DNA from: DASTCZ01 sp035308165
GTDB lineage: Bacteria; Acidobacteriota; Terriglobia; Acidiferrales; UBA7541
Assembly (NCBI GenBank): GCA_035308165.1
Contig: DATGHC010000080.1
Span: forward strand, 86,302 to 150,301
DNA: 64,000 nucleotides
Direction of reading: 5' to 3'
Shown here: in pieces, positions 43,871-52,688 of the stretch
Layout of the letters: every line of letters begins with the position of its first letter
How positions within the stretch are numbered: the stretch's first letter is position 1
Translations under genes and position numbers: made by a program
Notes under the pieces: generated by a model
Told to the model about the DNA's origin: nothing
Databases searched by the model: none
The model's input: only the letters and a program-made list of their open reading frames with translations

Positions 43871-46570
43871 CTATTCATCCCGAAGAATTGCGTTGGGGTC
43901 CATGCGCGCGGCGCGGCGAGCCGGCAGATAGCCTGCCAACAGGGCGACAGAAGTTAGTACGGCGACGGCCATGAGAATGGTCTTCGCATCGCGTGCGTCG
44001 AGGTTAAACAGCATTTTCTGCAAGTAGTGAGTAGCCCACAGGGCGATTCCGACTCCGGCTGCCACGCCCGCAGCCAACAGAATAGAGACTTCGCTCATGA
44101 TGAGGCGCAGGATCGATCCCTTTTCCGCCCCGAGCGCAATGCGGATGCCAATTTCTTTGCGGCGCTGCGTGACCATATACGCCAGCACGCCATATAAACC
44201 GATCACTGCCAGCATGAGCGCGAGTCCGCCAAAGAAGCTGGAAAGAGAGGCCAGCAGTTGGTCCTGCCGAAGGGAATCATTCACCTGTTCTTCCAATGTC
44301 CGAAAGCCGAGCGAGATCGATCCGTTCAGCGACGCGAAAACTTCCGTGGCGGATTTTACAATCGTTGCAGGCGGTGCGGCCGTGCGTATCTCGAACGAAG
44401 GCTGCTCCGACATGCTCTGAGCACCTTGGGCGGCCAACTGCGCAACAGGGAGGAAGATCGTGGCCGGCGTCGTTTCGCGGAGAGTCCGATATTTTGCGTC
44501 CTTCACGATTCCGATAATTTGAATCAGTGGTCCGGCTTTGCCGGATATCTCCTCAATATAAACATACTGTCCGATTGGATCCGCCTTGCCAAAGAAACGA
44601 TGAGCCATAGTTTCATTTATGACGCCGACAAGCGGCGCGCCGGGGGCATCGCCAACGTTGAAAGTTCGTCCTGCAAGAACCGGCGAACGTAAGGTCGCGA
44701 AGTACCCGGACGAAACCGCATTGATATTTGCCAGAGCATTTCTGCCGGAAGGACTGACCCCGGTTTGCCGATGGAAATAACTGTTCCAGCCGAAGCCGCT
44801 AATCGGAGTGATAACCGATTCACTCGCCGAAGTTGCCCCGGGAAGATTTTGTAAACGCTGAATGGCCTGATTCCACAGCGTTTCGCGCGCTTCCGGAGAA
44901 AGAACAGTATTGTGCGCGTCCGCGGCAATCATCATCACGTTGCTGCGGTCGAACCCCGTGTCGAGCGTCAACAAATTGTTAAAGCTACGCAGGAAAAGTC
45001 CGGCAACAATCACCAAGACGAGCGACAACGCCACCTGCCCGGCCACAATCCAGCGGCCCGGACGAAAATGAGCCCGTCCGGGCGCTTCATCCTGCTGACC
45101 ACCTTTCATCGCGGATGAAAGGGAAACTTTAGTGGACCGAAGCGCGGGCAATATTCCAAATAAAATGCCGGTCAGGACTGCGATTGCTGCAGTGAATCCG
45201 AGGATGCGGCCATCCACCGAGAATTGCAGGAAGACCGGATTTCGCGTTGAGGAAATAAATCGGACTAGAATTGTTGATCCCCAACGCGCGAAGAGAATGC
45301 CCAGCGCTGCTCCGGCCGATGAAAGAAGTACACATTCGGTGAGCAACTGGCGAACTAAACGGGCGCGCGAGGCTCCGATGGCCAGGCGAACTGAGATTTC
45401 CTTTTGGCGCGTAGCGGCGCGCGCGAGCATCAAGCTGGCGATATTCGCGCAAGCAATCAGAAGCACGAGTCCGACAACGGCCATCAACATTCGGAGCGGC
45501 TGATCGTAGGCCCGGCGAACATCGGATAGACCCTTGCCTGCTGAAGACGCCACGAGGATGCCGTTTAAAAAGTTCTTTTGTGATTCGATCCTCCAATTTT
45601 GGGGAACTGTGGCGGCAAAAATCTGCGGCGAGATCACCTGAAGGCGCGCGGAAACCTGTTCCGGACTGACTCCAGGTTTAAGACGGCCCATCACGCTAAT
45701 CCACCACGCTGCCCGAACATACAGAGCTGAACTGCTGCCGCGGATGATCGCTTCCGCGCAAATCGGAATGGCCACATCGAATCTTGTTCCGACGTCGACG
45801 CCGTAGAATCCCGGAGCGGCAACGCCAATCACTTCAAATGGATGGCCGGACAAACTGAGCACGCTGCCGACGGCGTTTTGCGCGCCGCCGTAATGCTCCT
45901 GCCAGAAACCAAAGCCAAGAACCGCAGATCCGGAGCACCCTCGCTTGTCGTCACTGCTGACGAACAGACGCCCCGCGGCAGGATGTACGCCGAGCGTGTT
46001 GAAATAATCTCCGCTGACTTCTAATCCTTTCACGAGATGCGATTCCCCGCCTTGCGCCAGATCAAATCGGGCCTGCGACCACGCGAAGACCCCGGAGAAA
46101 ACGTCCTGCTGATCACGAATTTGTTCCCAGATGGGATTGGTTAACTCCGCATTAGGTTCGCCGGTCGCTTTGGGATCGGTGATGGCGAGCACCATCAGCT
46201 CTTCAGGCTTTTGCACCGGCAGCATTTTCAGCATCACGGTATCGACCAAACTGAAGATGGCCGTGTTGGCGCCGATGCCGAGGGCCAGTGTGAGCACGGC
46301 GACAGCGGTAAATCCGAGATTCTTGCGGAGCATTCGCAGGCCGTAGCGGACGTCCTGGAGGAAGTTTTCAATCCAGCGCCAGCCCCACATATCGCGAGTG
46401 ACTTCACGGACCATAGATACGTTGCCAAGTTCGCGCCGTGCGGCGAGATGGGCCTGCTTGCGCGATTGCCCTGATTGCATTTGTTCGCGCTCGGCGAGCG
46501 TGAGGTGGCCCTGGATCTCCTCCTGGAGTTCATTGTCCCGCCTCGTTCGTCCCCAGAACCGGAATCTCAT
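43871..46570 (-). CDS. ADOP permease 1 of the PadR operon
   Basis: An 899-aa paralogue of the next gene (41163-43859) with the same N-terminal cytoplasmic segment (RDNELQEEIQGHLTLAEREQM) and two MacB-PCD/FtsX units. Its ATG overlaps the PadR stop codon by 4 bases, so translation is coupled. The pair may act as separate transporters or a heterodimer; the ATPase must be encoded elsewhere. Expression is probably set by the PadR protein through the palindrome upstream. Confidence 0.9.
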   Translation of the reverse strand: MRFRFWGRTRRDNELQEEIQGHLTLAEREQMQSGQSRKQAHLAARRELGNVSMVREVTRDMWGWRWIENFLQDVRYGLRMLRKNLGFTAVAVLTLALGIGANTAIFSLVDTVMLKMLPVQKPEELMVLAITDPKATGEPNAELTNPIWEQIRDQQDVFSGVFAWSQARFDLAQGGESHLVKGLEVSGDYFNTLGVHPAAGRLFVSSDDKRGCSGSAVLGFGFWQEHYGGAQNAVGSVLSLSGHPFEVIGVAAPGFYGVDVGTRFDVAIPICAEAIIRGSSSALYVRAAWWISVMGRLKPGVSPEQVSARLQVISPQIFAATVPQNWRIESQKNFLNGILVASSAGKGLSDVRRAYDQPLRMLMAVVGLVLLIACANIASLMLARAATRQKEISVRLAIGASRARLVRQLLTECVLLSSAGAALGILFARWGSTILVRFISSTRNPVFLQFSVDGRILGFTAAIAVLTGILFGILPALRSTKVSLSSAMKGGQQDEAPGRAHFRPGRWIVAGQVALSLVLVIVAGLFLRSFNNLLTLDTGFDRSNVMMIAADAHNTVLSPEARETLWNQAIQRLQNLPGATSASESVITPISGFGWNSYFHRQTGVSPSGRNALANINAVSSGYFATLRSPVLAGRTFNVGDAPGAPLVGVINETMAHRFFGKADPIGQYVYIEEISGKAGPLIQIIGIVKDAKYRTLRETTPATIFLPVAQLAAQGAQSMSEQPSFEIRTAAPPATIVKSATEVFASLNGSISLGFRTLEEQVNDSLRQDQLLASLSSFFGGLALMLAVIGLYGVLAYMVTQRRKEIGIRIALGAEKGSILRLIMSEVSILLAAGVAAGVGIALWATHYLQKMLFNLDARDAKTILMAVAVLTSVALLAGYLPARRAARMDPNAILRDE
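46232..46411. repeat. High-identity block shared by the ADOP genes, copy 2
   Basis: Partner of 43521-43700, with 11 differences in 180 aligned bases and no gaps. See that entry for the coding context. Confidence 0.6.
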
Positions 46571-46935
46571 GATTCGTTCCCTCGCTTTGCAGGATTCATG
46601 ATTCCAGCGATGGCGGTGGTGAATTGCGCCCAGCGCGAGCGCTCGGAGACCAGCTGCTTGCGACCGGATTTAGTAAGGCGATAAACGCGCAGGCGCGGGC
46701 CGAGTTCGGAGTCCTTCCATTCGGCGGCAATCCAGCCTTTGCGCTCCAGGCGGTGCAGGGCAGGGTAAAGTGAGCCGGTATCCGCCTTGAATCTTTCGCC
46801 CGAATTGGTACGGATGGCCTTGCTCAAGGCGTAGCCATGGCTGGGGCCCCATTGGAGAATCTGGAGGATGAGCATATCCAGGGTGCCCTGAAGGATTTCT
46901 ATGCGATTTCGGTATGGCTCTCGTGAGGGCGTCAT
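46567..46935 (-). CDS. PadR family transcriptional regulator
   Basis: A 122-aa DNA-binding repressor. The PadR winged helix is clear: ILQGTLDMLILQILQWGPSH, then YALSKAI, GSLYPALHRLERKGWI and the wing RVYRLTKSGRKQL. ATG 46935 is chosen since the family motif begins about 12 residues later; AAGGAG lies 18 bases upstream, which is long. It is first in an operon with two ADOP permeases. A palindrome containing ATGT/ACAT half-sites of the PadR type lies just upstream, so autoregulation is likely. Confidence 0.9.
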   Translation of the reverse strand: MTPSREPYRNRIEILQGTLDMLILQILQWGPSHGYALSKAIRTNSGERFKADTGSLYPALHRLERKGWIAAEWKDSELGPRLRVYRLTKSGRKQLVSERSRWAQFTTAIAGIMNPAKRGNES

Positions 46936-46937
46936 GG

Positions 46938-46987
46938 GTGGTATGTAGATTAGCTCCTTAGATGTAAGTAGGACGCCTACATACCAC
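46938..46987 (-). promoter_or_regulatory. Putative PadR operator (nested palindromes)
   Basis: GTGGTATGTAG (46938-46948) and CTACATACCAC (46977-46987) form a perfect 11-bp inverted repeat. Inside, GTAGG-ACG-CCTAC (46968-46980) is a second perfect palindrome, extended by GTA/TAC arms. On the minus strand a weak TTGTGG-17-TACATC promoter would overlap both, so bound protein would block transcription of padR. PadR proteins are known to bind ATGT/ACAT dyads; the identity of the binder is inferred. Confidence 0.65.
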
Positions 46988-47093
46988 AAAAGGTTAGCAA
47001 GAAAAATGGGAATTATTGGGGGAAGAGAAGAATCGAAAGGCGAAGGCATGGGCAAAGGCAAAGAAAAACGCAAAGTCCTTACCGCGGAGGCAC

Positions 47094-47118
47094 CCATTCG
47101 GCTCCGCTCAGGGCAGGC
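47094..47118. repeat. Short dispersed repeat, copy 2
   Basis: Matches 9502-9526 at 23 of 25 positions. It lies in the 225-bp gap between nadK and padR, close to the nadK stop codon, and so is not part of a gene. Confidence 0.6.
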
Positions 47119-47160
47119 TCGGGGCATAGAGGTTGCGCGGAAATTGGGGAAAGAGAGGGG

Positions 47161-48027
47161 CTAGCGCTCGCCCCACTTGAGCTTGTTCCGGAGCACCTCG
47201 AAATAGGTGTGGCGCGCGGGACGCACCAGATGCAAAGAATGCGGGGCCTTGGAGACGGAAATATGGTCGGCGCGCTGGAGCTTGACGCCAATCTGACCAT
47301 CAATCGTGAGATAGACAGGCTCGTCGGCGGAGCGGAAGGTGATCTCAATGCGGGAAGAATCCGGGATGACCAGGGGGCGATTCGTCAGAGTGTGCGGGCA
47401 GATAGGCGTAACGATGAAGGCGTCCACTTTGGGATAAACGATGGGGCCGCCCGCAGCCAGCGAGTATGCGGTTGAACCCGTGGGTGTGGAGATAATGAGG
47501 CCGTCCGCCTTAAAAGTGGAGACGAAATCGCCATTCACGAACAGGTCCAGATCAATGATGCGGGAAAGGGCGCCCTTATTCAGCACCGCGTCATTGAGGG
47601 CGCGATGAGTTGCGGCCGTGGCGCCGTCGCGAATGACTTCTGCCTCGAGCAGCGTGCGCTCGCTTAGCCGGCTCCGGCCCTGCAGAGCCTCTTCTAGGAT
47701 GGGGTAAAGCTCATCGAGCTTCACACTGGTGAGGAATCCCAGACCACCCAGGTTGACCGGAAGAATGGGGACATCGTGTTCCCCCAGAGAACGCGCTACC
47801 GCGAGCAAGGTGCCATCACCACCCAGCACTATCAGAAGGTCGGCAGTTGCCGCGAGCTCTTCTCGAGAGCGTTCTCTTCCGGCGGCCGGGAGACATATTC
47901 CTGTTTCCTTATCGCAGAGGACGGACAGGCCGCGAGACTCGAGCCAAGCGATAAGGTTTGGGACGACGGCGGCGACGTCCTCCTGGCGCGGGCGCGAGAT
48001 AATGCCGACAGTTCGGTACATAGCCAT
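47161..48027 (-). CDS. nadK: NAD kinase
   Basis: Phosphorylates NAD to NADP in the cytoplasm using ATP or polyphosphate. The GGDGT motif lies at residues 69-73, and the other family block, LNDAVLNKG ... KADGLIISTPTGSTAYSLAAGGP, is intact. Length 288 aa is normal. It ends a minus-strand run with tlyA, ispA and xseB, an arrangement common in many bacteria. No strong ribosome binding site is seen before the ATG at 48027; an in-frame ATG two codons later is also possible. Confidence 0.95.
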   Translation of the reverse strand: MAMYRTVGIISRPRQEDVAAVVPNLIAWLESRGLSVLCDKETGICLPAAGRERSREELAATADLLIVLGGDGTLLAVARSLGEHDVPILPVNLGGLGFLTSVKLDELYPILEEALQGRSRLSERTLLEAEVIRDGATAATHRALNDAVLNKGALSRIIDLDLFVNGDFVSTFKADGLIISTPTGSTAYSLAAGGPIVYPKVDAFIVTPICPHTLTNRPLVIPDSSRIEITFRSADEPVYLTIDGQIGVKLQRADHISVSKAPHSLHLVRPARHTYFEVLRNKLKWGER

Positions 48028-48072
48028 GCGAATTGTACTCTAGCAGAAATAATTAAAGCCGGTGCGGAGCGA

Positions 48073-48852
48073 TCATGCGCGGCGGGCGTGAAGGAAGAAT
48101 TCTTGGTTGCCTTCTGCGCCGGGCAGATGGCTGGGCTGAACTCCAAGGACTATCAGGCCAGCGGCGAGGGCCGCTTCGCGGATCCGCTCAATGGCGCGTG
48201 CGTGGAGCTGCGGGTCGCGGACGATCCCGCCTTTGCCGATGTCATGGCGATCGAGTTCGAATTGCGGCTTGATGAGAATTAGAAATTCCGCGGCGGGAGC
48301 GGCGGCGGTTACGACCGCGGGCAAGACTTTTGTCACGGATATGAAGGCGAGGTCGATGGTGATGAGTTGTGGTGCGGGCAGTTTTGCGGGCATGGATAAG
48401 ATAAGGTCCGCGGGCGCAAGCTCGCGCGCGTTGCGCTGGATGCGCCTTACGCGAGGGTCCTGTTGAAGGCGCCAGGCCATTTGATCCGGGGTGACGTCCA
48501 CGGCAAAAACGTGTGCGGCTCCGCGCTGAAGAAGGCAATCGGTGAAACCGCCGGTAGATGAACCAACGTCGAGACAGATTTTCCCCGCGGGGTCCACACC
48601 AAAATCATGGAGTGCGCCTTCGAGTTTGAATCCACCACGGCCGACGTAACGCTGTTGCCCGCCCGCGATTTCAATGGATGCATCGGTGGGGAATCGCTCA
48701 CCTGGTTTTTCGTTGCGCTGACCGTTTACGCGGACTTCCCCCGCCAAGAGCATAGCCTGGGCTTTTTGGCGGGATTCAGCCAGGCCACGCTCGACCAGAA
48801 TGAGGTCGAGTCGCTGTTTGATAACCTTGGATTTTTGAGGTTTGGGTGTCAT
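48073..48852 (-). CDS. tlyA: TlyA family rRNA methyltransferase
   Basis: Predicted 2'-O-methyltransferase for rRNA (16S C1409 / 23S C1920 in mycobacteria), once described as a haemolysin. An S4 RNA-binding domain lies at about 10-70 (RLDLILVERGLAESRQKAQAM), and an FtsJ-type SAM-binding Rossmann domain follows with KICLDVGSSTGGFTDCLL near 90 and LITIDLAFISV. ATG 48852 gives the usual length of 259 aa; the longer open frame upstream would run through ispA. It lies 37 bases downstream of ispA. Confidence 0.92.
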   Translation of the reverse strand: MTPKPQKSKVIKQRLDLILVERGLAESRQKAQAMLLAGEVRVNGQRNEKPGERFPTDASIEIAGGQQRYVGRGGFKLEGALHDFGVDPAGKICLDVGSSTGGFTDCLLQRGAAHVFAVDVTPDQMAWRLQQDPRVRRIQRNARELAPADLILSMPAKLPAPQLITIDLAFISVTKVLPAVVTAAAPAAEFLILIKPQFELDRHDIGKGGIVRDPQLHARAIERIREAALAAGLIVLGVQPSHLPGAEGNQEFFLHARRA

Positions 48853-48889
48853 TGGGCAAACGGCGGAAGCTGGATGCGCGAGCGAAGGC

Positions 48890-49816
48890 TCAGGCGCGGC
48901 GAAGGACCAGGAATTCGGCCAATTCACAAAGGCGCGCGGCGCGGTCACCGTAGGGATGGAGTTCGCCGAGCGCACGATTAGCCAATTCCTTGGCGAATTC
49001 ATGCGATTTCGGCAGACCGAATAACGCCGGATAGGTGGCCTTCTGCTGCGCTTGATCCTTGCCTGCGGTCTTGCCAAGAGCGGCGGAAGATTCCTCGACA
49101 TCTAGAATATCGTCCACCACCTGGAAGGCCCAGCCGATGTTGTCGCCGAATCGGCGCAGCCGCTCGACGTCTTCCTGGTTGGCGCCGCCGCAGATTGCTC
49201 CGGCCACAACCGAACCGCGGATAAGCGCAGCAGTCTTCGAGCGATGGATGTAGGAAAGCATTTCAGCGGTGACGGGCTTGCGTTCAGCTTCGATGTCCGC
49301 GACCTGCCCGCCGACCATGCCGTCGCGGGTGCCTGCGGCGCCGGCAACTTCCCGAATCACATGGACGCAGCGCGCAGGATCGAGATTGAGTTTGGAAAGC
49401 GTCTCGAAGGCCAGCGTGAGCAATGCGTCTCCCGCAAGAATGGCGGTCGCTTCGTTGAACTTTTTGTGGCAAGTGGGCTTGCCCCGGCGCAAATCGTCGT
49501 TATCGAGCGCCGGCAGATCATCGTGAATCAACGAATAGGTGTGAATGAATTCGAGCGCGCAGCCCGCGTCAAGCGCAGCGCTCACGTCCGCGGAAAAAAT
49601 GCGCGAGGCTTCCAGGCACAACATGGGGCGGAGGCGCTTGCCACCGGCAAACACGCTGTAACGCATGGCCTGATGAATGGTGGGCGGCTGCGCTTCGGAA
49701 GGGGGGAGAAGCCGCTCAAGCGCAGCTTCAATCTTACGATGGTTGTCTTCGAAAAAATCGGGAGCCGTCATGGTGAAGCGGGAAGTGGTCTGCGCGCCGG
49801 ATGCGCCGGAAGCCAC
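48890..49816 (-). CDS. ispA: Polyprenyl (farnesyl/geranylgeranyl) diphosphate synthase
   Basis: Makes C15 or C20 isoprenyl diphosphate by head-to-tail addition of IPP. Both Asp-rich metal sites are present: first IHDDLPALDNDDLRRGKPT, second DDILDVEESSAALGKTAGKD. The start is GTG 49816, which follows GAGGAG and lies directly after the xseB stop codon, so the genes are coupled. Length 308 aa. In many genomes dxs follows ispA; here tlyA follows instead. Confidence 0.92.
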   Translation of the reverse strand: MASGASGAQTTSRFTMTAPDFFEDNHRKIEAALERLLPPSEAQPPTIHQAMRYSVFAGGKRLRPMLCLEASRIFSADVSAALDAGCALEFIHTYSLIHDDLPALDNDDLRRGKPTCHKKFNEATAILAGDALLTLAFETLSKLNLDPARCVHVIREVAGAAGTRDGMVGGQVADIEAERKPVTAEMLSYIHRSKTAALIRGSVVAGAICGGANQEDVERLRRFGDNIGWAFQVVDDILDVEESSAALGKTAGKDQAQQKATYPALFGLPKSHEFAKELANRALGELHPYGDRAARLCELAEFLVLRRA

Positions 49817-50092
49817 TCAAATCTCCTCGTCGGTGCCGGGCTCAAAAGGCTCGGGCGCCAATTCTCCGCCGGCCTTCTTCATCAGGATCTCCACGCGGCC
49901 TTCCGCCTGCTCGAGCTGCTTCTGGCAATCGCGGGAAAGAGTCACGCCCTCTTCAAAAAACTTCATGGCCTCATCGAGGGAAAGGTTAGTGTTCTCCAGC
50001 TTGCGGACAATTTCCTCGAGGCGCGCGAGCGAGCGCTCAAACTCCGGCTTCTTGGCCGGGGGCTCGGGTTTTTTGGCGGCATTCGGGTTCAA
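49817..50092 (-). CDS. xseB: Exodeoxyribonuclease VII small subunit
   Basis: Small subunit of the nuclease that cuts single-stranded DNA from both ends. The core FERSLARLEEIVRKLENTNLSLDEAMKFFEEG is the family helix-pair motif at about residues 18-50. A TTG at 50092 is taken as start because GAGG lies eight bases upstream and the length (91 aa) then fits the family; the frame is open further upstream into hppA. The large subunit xseA is not in this window. Confidence 0.88.
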   Translation of the reverse strand: MNPNAAKKPEPPAKKPEFERSLARLEEIVRKLENTNLSLDEAMKFFEEGVTLSRDCQKQLEQAEGRVEILMKKAGGELAPEPFEPGTDEEI

Positions 50093-50157
50093 CGAAAATA
50101 CCTCTGGCGCCCGGATCGGATCACTCCACAGGCCGCCCGAGCGGTGCTCGGCCAAAC

Positions 50158-52284
50158 CTACAGGAACAGCGGGGCCATAACGAATGTTACCGTACAAAGC
50201 AGTTTGATGAGCACGTGAAGTGACGGCCCGGCCGTATCCTTGAAGGGATCCCCGACGGTATCGCCCACCACGGCTGCTTTGTGCGCATCAGATTTCTTCC
50301 CGCCCAGTTGTCCCGTTTCAATAAATTTTTTGGCGTTATCCCACGCGCCCCCGCCGTTGTTCATAAAGGTGGCCATCAAAATTCCGGCGATGGTCCCAAC
50401 CATCAACACCGCGGCGACGGACTCCGCGCCGATAGTGGGGTCTTCGGCGGTGGCGAAAAATTTAAAGATGAATCCCACCGCGACAGGCACGACTACGGCA
50501 AGTAATCCGGGGGCGACCATCGCCTTCAGCGCACCCTTGGTGACGATGTCCACGCACTGCCCGTAATCCGGTTTGGAGGTCCCCGCCATGATCCCGGGGT
50601 TCTCACGGAATTGGCGGCGAACTTCTTCGATCACCGAGTAGGCAGCCTTGCCGACCGCTTTGATGGCCAGCGCGCTGAAAAGGAATACGAGCGCTGCGCC
50701 AATGAGAGCGGCGATGAAGACCAGCGGTTTGCTCAGGTCCACATGTTCAAATACATAATTCATGTTCCCGGTTTTTTTCTGCATAAGCTCAGTAATCTGG
50801 TCGAGGTAAGCTGAGAAAAGCAGGAACGCGGCCAGAGCCGCCGACCCGATGGCATAACCCTTGGTCAAAGCCTTGGTGGTGTTGCCCACCGAGTCCAACC
50901 GGTCGGTGCGCTTGCGCACTTCTTCGGGCGCACCGGACATTTCAATGATTCCGCCGGCGTTATCGGTGATGGGGCCGAATGTATCCATGGCCAGAATGTA
51001 GGCGGCCGTGGAAAGCATGCCCATGGTGGCGATGGCGGTGCCGAACAATCCCGCGCCGCGCACGCCTGGAAGCGCATGAATGCCGCAATAGTAGGAAGCC
51101 AGGATCGCGATGGAAATAGCGATAACCGGCATGGCCGTACATTCCATGCCGACCGCCAGACCGGTGATGATGTTTGTCGCCGAGCCGGTGACGCTGGCAT
51201 TCGCGATGCTCTGGACGGGACGGTAACGATATTCCGTGTAGTACTGCGTAATCCAAACAAACACGAAGCTGTTGATCACTCCAATGACGCCTGCGGCGAA
51301 GAACCACAGGTTATTGTTCAGCAGAAAATAAACGGCAGCATAAAATCCGGCGATGGCCAACAACGAAGTAATCATGTATCCGCGATTGAGCGCGGCCATG
51401 GGGTCTTCCTCTTCGTTTTTCAGCCGAACGGTCCAGATGCCCACAATCGAGGCCAGCAGACCGAACGCCCGAGCCACCAGTGGGAAGAAGATTCCGTACA
51501 AGCCGAAATGGCCGAATAGCGCCACACCCAGAATCATCGCGCCAATGTTTTCAGCCGCTGTGGATTCAAACAGGTCTGCGCCGCGCCCCGCGCAGTCGCC
51601 GACGTTGTCGCCGACCAGATCAGCAATCACTGCGGGGTTGCGGGGATCGTCTTCGGGAATGCCCGCTTCGACCTTGCCGACCAGGTCGGCGCCCACGTCA
51701 GCGGCCTTGGTATATATTCCGCCGCCAAGCTGCGCAAACAGGGCCACGAAGCTGGCCCCGAATCCAAATCCAACGATCTGGTAGGGAACCTCCTTCGGAT
51801 TACTCATGCCGCCGAAGGCCAGGAAGATCAGTCCGACGCCCAGCAACGAAAGCGCAACCACGCTTAATCCGGTAACCGCGCCGCCGCGCAGCGCCAATTG
51901 CATGGCGCGGTTCAAGCTGGTGCGAGCGGCGCTCGCCGCGCGCAGGTTGGCGCGAATGGACACGAACATCCCCGAAAAGCCGGCGATTCCGGAACAGACC
52001 GCGCCGGCAAAGAATGAAATCACCATTTTCCAGGCCAGGGTGCTTCCCTTGGTTGCAAAATAAAATCCGAAGATCAGAACCGCCAGCAAGATGCTCAGCG
52101 CGTAGATCGTGGTGTACTGCCGTTTCAGGAAGGCTTCGGCGCCCTCCTTGATGGCTAATGCGATATCCTGCATCGCCTTCGTGCCGGTGTCCGCGCCCAG
52201 CACCTCGCGGGTAAAAATCCAGGCCATGCCCAGCGAGGCGACGCTGACGGCCATGATGAACCAGACCCATCCGTTTACCGACAT
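50158..52284 (-). CDS. hppA: Membrane H+-translocating pyrophosphatase (K+-independent type)
   Basis: Integral membrane pump of 708 aa with about 16 helices that uses pyrophosphate to move protons out of the cytoplasm. Substrate-site motifs are GGGIYTKAADVGADLVGKVE (187-206) and DNVGDCAGRGADLFE (226-240). The GNTTKALTKG segment has Lys at residue 471; K+-independent enzymes have Lys there and K+-dependent ones Ala, so this is the K+-independent type. ATG 52284 follows GGAGGAAGA. It lies 66 bases upstream of xseB on the same strand. Confidence 0.95.
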   Translation of the reverse strand: MSVNGWVWFIMAVSVASLGMAWIFTREVLGADTGTKAMQDIALAIKEGAEAFLKRQYTTIYALSILLAVLIFGFYFATKGSTLAWKMVISFFAGAVCSGIAGFSGMFVSIRANLRAASAARTSLNRAMQLALRGGAVTGLSVVALSLLGVGLIFLAFGGMSNPKEVPYQIVGFGFGASFVALFAQLGGGIYTKAADVGADLVGKVEAGIPEDDPRNPAVIADLVGDNVGDCAGRGADLFESTAAENIGAMILGVALFGHFGLYGIFFPLVARAFGLLASIVGIWTVRLKNEEEDPMAALNRGYMITSLLAIAGFYAAVYFLLNNNLWFFAAGVIGVINSFVFVWITQYYTEYRYRPVQSIANASVTGSATNIITGLAVGMECTAMPVIAISIAILASYYCGIHALPGVRGAGLFGTAIATMGMLSTAAYILAMDTFGPITDNAGGIIEMSGAPEEVRKRTDRLDSVGNTTKALTKGYAIGSAALAAFLLFSAYLDQITELMQKKTGNMNYVFEHVDLSKPLVFIAALIGAALVFLFSALAIKAVGKAAYSVIEEVRRQFRENPGIMAGTSKPDYGQCVDIVTKGALKAMVAPGLLAVVVPVAVGFIFKFFATAEDPTIGAESVAAVLMVGTIAGILMATFMNNGGGAWDNAKKFIETGQLGGKKSDAHKAAVVGDTVGDPFKDTAGPSLHVLIKLLCTVTFVMAPLFL

Positions 52285-52514
52285 TCTTCCTCCACTTTCG
52301 AATACCCTCAGGAGATCCTGCAGGCGAGATTCGTATAGATAAGCAAAGGGAAGTTTATAGCAGCCTTGTCCCGGCGGGTCAAGGCAGCCGGATACTTTTA
52401 GTTCCAAGCAATTACGCAAAGCGCCACTGGTTTAAAGTCCAGCGGGGCGCGATCAACTTGCGGCTTGTCGCCAACGGACGGGTCGTATAAAGTGAATTAG
52501 GAGGCGGCACCGCA
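52285..52514. other. Divergent upstream region with possible promoter
   Basis: This 230-bp gap separates hppA from a small plus-strand gene. A TATAAA box at 52486-52491 with TTGTCG at 52465-52470 (15-bp spacer, shorter than ideal) may serve the small gene. Confidence 0.4.
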
Positions 52515-52688
52515 GTGCGAGTGGTTTGTGTGGTCTGCGATCAGATTGAGCATGAATGTAAGTGTGACCGCTATTGTTGCATCTGCAAAGGGCAACATGC
52601 CATCCGGCTGTGCATGGACGGGCAATTCTACTGCCCGGATTGCCGCGAGGCCTGCGAAATCAGCGTGGTGAGCGGTGCAAAAGATTGA
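52515..52688 (+). CDS. 57-aa cysteine-rich, zinc-ribbon-like protein
   Basis: A very small protein with 11 Cys in 57 residues: CVVC (5-8), CKC (15-17), CCIC (21-24), Cys33, then CPDC (40-43) and Cys47. The paired CxxC knuckles suggest binding of one or two zinc ions. The GTG at 52515 lies ten bases after AGGAGG (52499-52504). The frame is closed by TGA 52686-52688 and overlaps the start of the next gene by 14 bases, so the two may be translated together. No named family was recognised. Confidence 0.6.
   Translation: MRVVCVVCDQIEHECKCDRYCCICKGQHAIRLCMDGQFYCPDCREACEISVVSGAKD

Noticed and set aside
49244..50218. 324-aa plus-strand open frame over ispA and xseB
   Set aside because: Antisense to two clear genes and lacking any recognisable domain.
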